Source: an uncultured Acetatifactor sp.
Lineage (GTDB): Bacteria; Bacillota; Clostridia; Lachnospirales; Lachnospiraceae
Direction of reading: 5' to 3'
Length of the DNA: 20,066 bases
Assembly: GCA_910584235.1 (NCBI GenBank)
Contig: CAJTZD010000063.1
Span: 1-20,066, forward strand
Shown: piece by piece, positions 15,242-20,066 of the stretch
How the letters are laid out: each line of letters begins with the position of its first letter
How positions within the stretch are numbered: the stretch's first letter is position 1
The notes under the pieces: generated by a model
Told to the model about the DNA's origin: nothing
Databases searched by the model: none
The model's input: the letters and a program-made list of their open reading frames with translations, nothing else
Program-made: the position numbers and the translations under genes

Positions 15242-16048
15242 TCATTTCCTGAATATCGACGGCTGAATGATCTGAAACGGTGTGCTGTTGCGGTCAATGG
15301 TCTCCGTGGTGCCGATGAACAGATATCCCCCCGGCTCCAGGGCGTCATAGACTTTTTGTACCAATTGACGCTTGGTATGATCGTCAAAATATATCATGAC
15401 ATTCCGCAGAAATATCGTATGCATCCTGCGCTTGAACGGAAACGGATCCATCAGATTGAACTGTCGGAAGATCACCTCGTCTTTCAGCTCCTGTTTCACC
15501 TGAAACTGAGTTCCCCCCGGAAGCTTATTAAAAAAACGCTTTTTCCAATGCTCCGGTATATTCTTGAGCTGTTCGTCCGAATAGATACCGGCCATTGCTT
15601 TCTGCAGCACCTTGGTGGAAATATCCGTGGCCAGCACTTTCGTATCCCATCTGTCCCGCTCCATCCCAAAGAAATCTGCCAGCACCATGGCTATCATATA
15701 AGGTTCTTCCCCCGAGGAAGCCGCGCCGCACCAGATCCGCAGATCCCTGCGCGCCGCCTCCTTTTGGTGAAGCCAGGGAAGCACCTCATTCTTAAAGAAA
15801 TCAAAATGTTCAAATTCCCTCATGAAATAAGTATGATTGGTGGTCAGGAAATTGACCAGCATCTTTTCCTGATTGCCTGTTTTGTCCTGCTCCACCGCAT
15901 TCATGAATTCATCAAAGGTTTTCCAGCCCCCTCTTTTAATATAATTCTCCAGCCGCCCGTTGACAATGACCTTTTTCTGGTAAAGATCAATTCCGTAGCG
16001 CTGTTTCATATAAGAGGCAATCCTTATAAATTCATCATCCTTAATCAC
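15242..16048 (-). CDS. cheR: CheR chemotaxis methyltransferase
   Basis: A 268-residue SAM-dependent protein-glutamate methyltransferase. The N-terminal helical domain (LVNFLTTNHTYFMRE at about 64-78) is followed by the Rossmann-type catalytic domain with SAM-binding motifs IWCGAASSGEEP (105-116) and LATDIS (139-144), and the late segment IFLRNVMIYFDD. The start codon is GTG at 16048, with AGGAGGGG nine bases upstream. With CheB it would set the methylation level of the cluster's MCP. Because that MCP lacks a C-terminal tethering pentapeptide, CheR must act directly on the helices. Confidence 0.95.
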   Translation of the reverse strand: MIKDDEFIRIASYMKQRYGIDLYQKKVIVNGRLENYIKRGGWKTFDEFMNAVEQDKTGNQEKMLVNFLTTNHTYFMREFEHFDFFKNEVLPWLHQKEAARRDLRIWCGAASSGEEPYMIAMVLADFFGMERDRWDTKVLATDISTKVLQKAMAGIYSDEQLKNIPEHWKKRFFNKLPGGTQFQVKQELKDEVIFRQFNLMDPFPFKRRMHTIFLRNVMIYFDDHTKRQLVQKVYDALEPGGYLFIGTTETIDRNSTPFQIIQPSIFRK

Positions 16049-16096
16049 GGTTCATCCCCTCCTGCTGTCCTTACGCTTTGTTGTGATCTGAGCCGC

Positions 16097-17152
16097 CTAA
16101 CGCAGCTGACGCGCTATCTTGCGGCATATTTTGAAAATATCGGGATTGAACTTTACCTCTACTTCCTCCTCCATGATTTGAAAGGCCTCTTCCCTGCTGT
16201 AGTTCTTCTTGTCTGTCAGGGCACAGTAAACCTGGACAATGGATACGATCTGGGCCGCCAGGGGGATGCTTTCTCCCTTTAGCCCCTCCGGATAGCCGGT
16301 TCCATCCCAGTTCTCATGATGGTAATGGGCAATGTCCACAGCCATGCAGACAAAGTCGTTGTAATCCCGGCCCACATGCAGATCGCTCAAAAGCTTTGCG
16401 CCGATAGAGGTATGGGTCTGTACGATGGCCATCTCCCCCGGGGAAAAAGCCTCGCTCTTGCGCAAAAGCTCCAGCGGAATTCCGATATTGCCGATATCGC
16501 ACAGCGGCGCCGCCAGCTCAATGGTATCAATATAGGCATCGGAAATCTTGTCTTCATATAATGGGGAAAGCTGCATCCCCTGTGCCAGAATCCTGCAGTT
16601 TTCTTTCAGGCGTTCTATATGCTCTTTTCTGTAACAGGAATTTCTCGCGGCAATTCCTGCCAGCGCGTACAGCACCTCTTTCTTCTCCTGCTCGATCTGC
16701 GCAAGCTGTTCGCTTAAGGAGGCATGGAGTCTGCGGTTCATCTCCTCCAGTTCCCTGCCCGCCTCATACAGGCGCAGATGAACTCCGACTCTCGCCTGGA
16801 CCACCTCGGGGAAAAAGGGCTTGGTGATATAATCCGCCCCGCCCAGCGTCAGGCCCTTTATGATATCTTTCGGATTATCATATGCAGAAATAAAGATAAT
16901 CGGGATATTTTTTGTCTTATTATCGTTTTTTAAAATCCTGCAAAGCTCATAGCCGTCCATGCCCGGCATGGAAATGTCGGACAAAATCAATCGCGGGCAC
17001 ATCTTCTTTACCAGCTGCAGCGCCTCTTCCCCGCTGCCCGCCGATACCGGCAAATAACCCATGTCCCGGATGATTTCCTCCAGAATGCTCCTGTTCACTT
17101 CCAGATCATCCACGATGAGAATCTTCGCCGCGCCTCTGTCCGCCTGATCCAT
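16097..17152 (-). CDS. Response regulator with degenerate HD-GYP domain
   Basis: A 351-residue receiver plus HD-GYP-type protein. The receiver looks active (Asp15-Asp16, phosphoacceptor Asp59 in LSDISMPGMDG, Lys111 in TKPF). A coiled coil (about 130-160) leads into the HD-GYP fold. The HD dyad is Cys218-Asp219 (PLCDIGNIGIP instead of LHDIGKIGIP), so a metal-ligand His and the usual Lys are lost, and the later ADVYDAL motif reads VQVYCAL. The GYP stretch is kept (YHHENWDGTGYPEG). It is therefore probably not a cyclic-di-GMP phosphodiesterase but a binding or scaffold protein. I chose the ATG at 17152 (GGGAGG eight bases upstream) over a TTG at 17194 that overlaps the kinase stop. It follows the PAS kinase gene closely, so that kinase is a likely partner. 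Confidence 0.88.
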   Translation of the reverse strand: MDQADRGAAKILIVDDLEVNRSILEEIIRDMGYLPVSAGSGEEALQLVKKMCPRLILSDISMPGMDGYELCRILKNDNKTKNIPIIFISAYDNPKDIIKGLTLGGADYITKPFFPEVVQARVGVHLRLYEAGRELEEMNRRLHASLSEQLAQIEQEKKEVLYALAGIAARNSCYRKEHIERLKENCRILAQGMQLSPLYEDKISDAYIDTIELAAPLCDIGNIGIPLELLRKSEAFSPGEMAIVQTHTSIGAKLLSDLHVGRDYNDFVCMAVDIAHYHHENWDGTGYPEGLKGESIPLAAQIVSIVQVYCALTDKKNYSREEAFQIMEEEVEVKFNPDIFKICRKIARQLR

Positions 17153-17190
17153 CTCCGGTACCTCCCCGCCTGCAGACTGATGCGGGTATC

Positions 17191-18633
17191 TCAAGGGCCA
17201 GACTCTCTGGCCTCATCCCCTGTCAGACTGTTATGATACAATGTGTCAAATTCTGCCGTCACTTTCTCATAATCCTCTTTTTGAATCGCCATCTTCAGCC
17301 GGAGCGTCCGGCGCTTAATGTCCGGCGGCGCATTTTCTGTCAGCTGGCGCACCGTCTCCATGAACATCTCCGCTTTCTCCCAATTCTCCATCTCCACACT
17401 TAAGATAAGCTTTGACAGATTTTTCTCCAGCGCTTCCCTGTTGGAAACCGTGCCGTAGCGCTTTACATCCCCCTCGTCCTCTGCCATTCGGGGCAGATTG
17501 CGGAATGCGGCCTTGATGTCGTCTGGCGCAGGACCCGCATCCTCCCCGCATTCCCCCACCCATACGGAAAAGGAAAAGCTTGATCCCCTGCCTATTTCGC
17601 TCTCCACCTCAATGCTGCCGCCCATGAGCTCCACAAGCTGCTTGCAGATATTCAGGCCCAGCCCCGTGCCGCCGTATTTTCTGGAGATGGAGGCATCCAC
17701 CTGGGAGAAGCTTTTGAAGAGCTTATCCCGGTCCTCCCGGGCGATACCGATTCCGGTATCGGATACCAAGAAAAAAATCTCCACCTTTTTGTCCACCCTG
17801 GCAGTGAGAAGCGCCTGGAGAGTGATCTTCCCCACGGCAGTGAATTTCAGCGCATTGGACAGGAGATTATTCAGAATCTGTACAATGCGCAGCTCGTCTC
17901 CCTCCACGTACTCCGGCACCTGGGGGGATACAGTCAGAAAGAAATCCAGGCCTTTCTCGGTAATCCTGCTGATGTGCTGGGCTTTTATATAATCCAGCAT
18001 ATTTCGAAAATGGAATTTCCGAGGCTCCAGGGTAAATTTCCCCGCCTCCAGCTTCGAAAAATCCAGAATATTGTCGATGATCTTGTTCATATCCCCGCAG
18101 CAGCGCTCTATCAACTGCAGGGCCTTTGCGGTGCGCTCCTCCAGCGGCCCGCCCAAAAGTTCCCTCACATTGCCCAGAATGCCGTTCACCGGCGTCCGCA
18201 GCTCATGGGTCACATTGGCCACAAATTCCGATTTCACCTTGGCCGCCTGTCCGGCTTCCTCCCGCACCTGCTCGATTTCCCTGGCCAAATGCTCCTTTTC
18301 CAGGATATCGTTGGCCATGCAGATCCGGCAACCGTCCTCTTCCCCCTGCAGAAACTTAGTCTCCGCGGGAAAGCAGGTCCGGTTCTTCCGGTACATGACC
18401 AGATGCTTCGCCTGCGTATCCAAAACGGCCTCCGAATTCCCGGCGCCTGCCGGAAACACATCGCTTATATGCTTCCCCTCAAGGCTTTCCTCCCCGGATT
18501 CCAATCCCGGCTCATATCCCAGCTTATTCCTGGCCGCGGCATTGGCGTAAATGATCTCGCCCGTCCGGTTAAATATCAGGATCATCTCCAGCGCGTCCTC
18601 TACGGGAAATACGCCTATCCAATTCTCTCCCAT
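17191..18633 (-). CDS. Cytoplasmic PAS-domain sensor histidine kinase
   Basis: A 480-residue kinase without membrane segments. A PAS domain (about 10-115; MILIFNRTGEIIYANAAARNKLGY) is followed by a coiled coil and the HisKA domain with His143 (FVANVTHELRTPVNGILG). The HATPase domain has N-box Asn260 (NLLSNALKF), DTGIG (292-296) and GGTGLGL (321-327). The last 90 residues or so are helical (ENWEKAEMFMETVRQL, AIQKEDYEKVTAEFDTL) and Hpt-like in appearance, but show no phosphorylatable His in an Hpt motif. There is no receiver domain, so phosphate should pass to a separate protein, probably the receiver encoded immediately downstream. I chose the ATG at 18633 (GGAGG six bases upstream) over a GTG at 18666. 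Confidence 0.92.
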   Translation of the reverse strand: MGENWIGVFPVEDALEMILIFNRTGEIIYANAAARNKLGYEPGLESGEESLEGKHISDVFPAGAGNSEAVLDTQAKHLVMYRKNRTCFPAETKFLQGEEDGCRICMANDILEKEHLAREIEQVREEAGQAAKVKSEFVANVTHELRTPVNGILGNVRELLGGPLEERTAKALQLIERCCGDMNKIIDNILDFSKLEAGKFTLEPRKFHFRNMLDYIKAQHISRITEKGLDFFLTVSPQVPEYVEGDELRIVQILNNLLSNALKFTAVGKITLQALLTARVDKKVEIFFLVSDTGIGIAREDRDKLFKSFSQVDASISRKYGGTGLGLNICKQLVELMGGSIEVESEIGRGSSFSFSVWVGECGEDAGPAPDDIKAAFRNLPRMAEDEGDVKRYGTVSNREALEKNLSKLILSVEMENWEKAEMFMETVRQLTENAPPDIKRRTLRLKMAIQKEDYEKVTAEFDTLYHNSLTGDEARESGP

Positions 18634-18667
18634 ATGATCCCTCCGCAGGCTTCTTACTTCTGTCACA

Positions 18668-18704
18668 AGAAAACAGCAGCAGAAGCGTCATCCCACTTTG
18701 CTGC
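18668..18704 (-). terminator. Candidate weak terminator or attenuator
   Basis: On the minus strand GCAGCA (18704-18699) pairs with TGCTGC (18681-18676), extended by an AAG/CTT pairing with a bulge, and is followed by GTTTTCTT. It lies between the intact HD-GYP gene and the kinase gene. It could reduce transcription into the rest of the cluster, or be part of a larger folded RNA in this gap. Confidence 0.35.
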
Positions 18705-18785
18705 CGTTTAAACCCACAAGCGGCGAATTCTGCCACCGATTCATGGCGCTTATCGCTCGTGAGTCGGGCGACTTGGCAAACTCTA
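18688..18785 (-). other. Structured gap with an 18-codon open frame
   Basis: This gap shows several short complementary pairs on the minus strand (AGTC/GACT, CGAT/ATCG, GCCA/TGGC, GCCG/CGGC) and a small open frame at 18744-18688 reading MNRWQNSPLVGLNGSKVG, whose stop falls inside the hairpin at 18676-18704. No good ribosome binding site precedes the small frame. I cannot match it to a known riboswitch; it lacks the GACGCAAAGC core of the cyclic-di-GMP-I riboswitch. It may be a leader peptide, a folded RNA or a dispersed repeat. Confidence 0.3.
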
Positions 18786-19877
18786 TTACGAAAATTCAAA
18801 AGTGCCTAACATTTCCATAATATTAGAGAAATCCTCCCTGGCAAGCTGAAAGCATTCCAATATATCCGGCGAAAACTGACCGCACTCGCCGTTCATAATC
18901 ATCTCAAATGCCTTTTCCTTGGAGAAAGAGCCCTTGTAAACCCTTGGACTTACCAGTGCATCATAAACGTCTGCCACCGCCACAATCTGCGCACTGATCG
19001 GGATATCCTCTCCGGCCAGATGATCCGGATACCCTCTCCCGTCCCACCGCTCATGATGATGCCGGCAGATTTCATAGCAATAGCGATAGAACTCGCCGGT
19101 TCTGTCCTTATAGAGCTTCTCCAGAATATCGCACCCTATAGTGGTATGCGTCTTCATAATTTCAAATTCCTCTGCCGTCAGACGTCCCGGCTTCAGGAGA
19201 ATGGTATCGGAAATGCCAATCTTTCCGATATCATGCAGAACCGAAGCTCTGGAAATCGCATCCACCAGAGCGGGCGTCAGGCCATACCGGGGAAAATGCT
19301 CCGACAGATGCCGGGCCATGATCCTGGTATAGAACTTGATGCGCTTGGTATGATCTCCGGTCTCCGCGCTTCTGGATTCCACTACAGTGCTCAGGGCGTC
19401 GATCATGAATTCATTGGTCTCCCTGATCTCTTTCTCCTGGGCCCTTATGGCGATCTCCTGCTCTTTCAGCCGCCGCTCCATGTTGCGCTTATTCTGATAC
19501 AGCTCTATGATATTCTTGCTGCGGCGCCTGACGATATAGGGATAGAACGGCTTATGTATCACATCGGCCACACCGAAATCATAGGCTCTGCCCTCGCTGT
19601 CCTGGACAGTCTCCCCTGTGATCAGAATGACGGGAATCGCCTCTAACAGCTCATGCTCCTGCATATATTCCAGTACTTTAAAGCCATCCATGATGGGCAT
19701 TACCACATCCAGAAGAACCAGAACGATATTATGGTTCTCCTCAATCTGTCTTACTGCCTCCGCCCCGTTCCCGGCCTCCAGCAGCTCATACTCGTCCTGA
19801 TTGTCATGGAACATTTCCATGAGTATCATACGGTTAATTTCTTCGTCATCAACGACCAGTATCTGTTGCTTCTCCAT
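18786..19877 (-). CDS. Response regulator with HD-GYP phosphodiesterase domain
   Basis: A 363-residue protein. The receiver domain has Asp10-Asp11, phosphoacceptor Asp57 (LVLLDVVMPIMDG), Thr87 and Lys109. A coiled coil (about 125-155) joins it to a complete HD-GYP domain: His176 (GDHTKRI), the HD dyad His215-Asp216 with Lys219 (VLHDIGKIGIS), His244 (KTHTTIG), HHHERWDGRGYP (273-284) and Asp303 (VADVYDAL). HD-GYP proteins of this form hydrolyse cyclic-di-GMP, so phosphorylation probably controls second-messenger breakdown. It is the first gene after the promoter at 19916-19944, with a leader of only about 30 bases and GGTGGAG just before the ATG. Which kinase phosphorylates it cannot be read from the sequence; CheA and the PAS kinase are both candidates. 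Confidence 0.93.
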   Translation of the reverse strand: MEKQQILVVDDEEINRMILMEMFHDNQDEYELLEAGNGAEAVRQIEENHNIVLVLLDVVMPIMDGFKVLEYMQEHELLEAIPVILITGETVQDSEGRAYDFGVADVIHKPFYPYIVRRRSKNIIELYQNKRNMERRLKEQEIAIRAQEKEIRETNEFMIDALSTVVESRSAETGDHTKRIKFYTRIMARHLSEHFPRYGLTPALVDAISRASVLHDIGKIGISDTILLKPGRLTAEEFEIMKTHTTIGCDILEKLYKDRTGEFYRYCYEICRHHHERWDGRGYPDHLAGEDIPISAQIVAVADVYDALVSPRVYKGSFSKEKAFEMIMNGECGQFSPDILECFQLAREDFSNIMEMLGTFEFS

Positions 19878-19915
19878 GTCTCCACCATTATTCTGAGTAT
19901 ATTCGCTACCAAATC

Positions 19916-19944
19916 ATGATACCACTTTTCCAAAAAAATGTCAA
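19916..19944 (-). promoter_or_regulatory. Sigma-A promoter of the chemosensory cluster
   Basis: On the minus strand TTGACA (19944-19939) and TATCAT (19921-19916) are separated by exactly 17 bases, beginning with a seven-T tract. The HD-GYP gene starts about 40 bases downstream. All ten genes to the terminator at 9152-9187 are on this strand with short gaps, so one long transcript is possible, though the gaps at 18634-18785 and 11466-11557 could hold further control. Confidence 0.8.
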
Positions 19945-19968
19945 TTCATTAAAGATGCCCCCTCGCAA

Positions 19969-19990
19969 AACTTCTATAAGAACTTCTATA
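19969..19990 (-). promoter_or_regulatory. Tandem 10-bp direct repeat upstream of promoter
   Basis: TATAGAAGTT occurs twice on the minus strand (19990-19981 and 19978-19969), spaced by two bases, 25 bp upstream of the -35 box. Tandem sites one helical turn apart (12-bp period) in this position are typical of activator binding, but I cannot name the regulator. Further upstream, at 20018-20035, lies a 6-bp inverted repeat (GTCTTT/AAAGAC). Confidence 0.4.
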
Positions 19991-20066
19991 GACAAATACA
20001 CCGAATTTATGGTACCTGTCTTTGGTAGTAAAGACTGAAAAATGGTGCAAACTGGAAGTAAAATCA

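Noticed and set aside
18634..18785. Cyclic-di-GMP riboswitch upstream of the kinase
   Set aside because: The conserved core motifs of the class I riboswitch are not present and the order of stems does not fit.
1..20066. CRISPR arrays, tRNA or rRNA genes
   Set aside because: No regularly spaced repeats, cloverleaf-like segments or rRNA-like conserved stretches were seen on either strand.

Overview
This window looks like a chromosome of a Clostridia-class Firmicute, most likely a Lachnospiraceae gut anaerobe. The signs are moderately high GC, strong AGGAGG-type ribosome binding sites, TTG and GTG starts, a clostridial-type S8 peptidase and the decayed remains of a Firmicutes integrative conjugative element (ICE). 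Every convincing gene is on the minus strand, so the window is best read from right to left. The family assignment is inferred from protein resemblance alone.

Right part (about 9.2-20.0 kb): a ten-gene chemosensory and signalling cluster behind a clear sigma-A promoter (19916-19944). In transcription order it encodes a receiver/HD-GYP protein with an intact active site, a cytoplasmic PAS histidine kinase, a receiver/HD-GYP protein whose active site is degenerate, CheR, CheB, a CheY-like receiver, CheA, CheW, a methyl-accepting protein with almost no extracytoplasmic domain, and a stand-alone Hpt protein. An intrinsic terminator (9152-9187) closes the cluster. No flagellar gene is visible, and CheC, CheD and CheV are absent from the complete cluster. 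The likely job is a chemosensory array that reports on an internal or membrane state and feeds cyclic-di-GMP turnover and a phosphorelay, rather than swimming chemotaxis. That role is inference.

Middle (about 5.0-9.1 kb): a glycogen debranching enzyme (GlgX/isoamylase type) and a subtilisin-like S8 peptidase. The last codons of the peptidase lie inside one arm of a 22-bp inverted repeat that bounds a 164-bp, hairpin-rich segment (5006-5169). This looks like the junction where mobile DNA cut off the end of the gene.

Left part (1 to about 5.0 kb): an ICE remnant with ParA, ParB, a small unknown protein, the first 183 residues of a giant helicase/methylase-type ICE protein, a DUF4314 remnant, a DUF3991/Toprim primase-like protein and a small unknown protein. 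Three separate lesions are readable: a one-base frameshift in parA, a deletion joining the helicase gene to the DUF4314 gene, and an amber codon in the Toprim gene. The segment is therefore probably no longer mobile on its own. The leftmost 470 bp hold no convincing protein gene, but carry a good plus-strand promoter with hairpins just after it (possible small RNA) and a run of four tandem hairpins.
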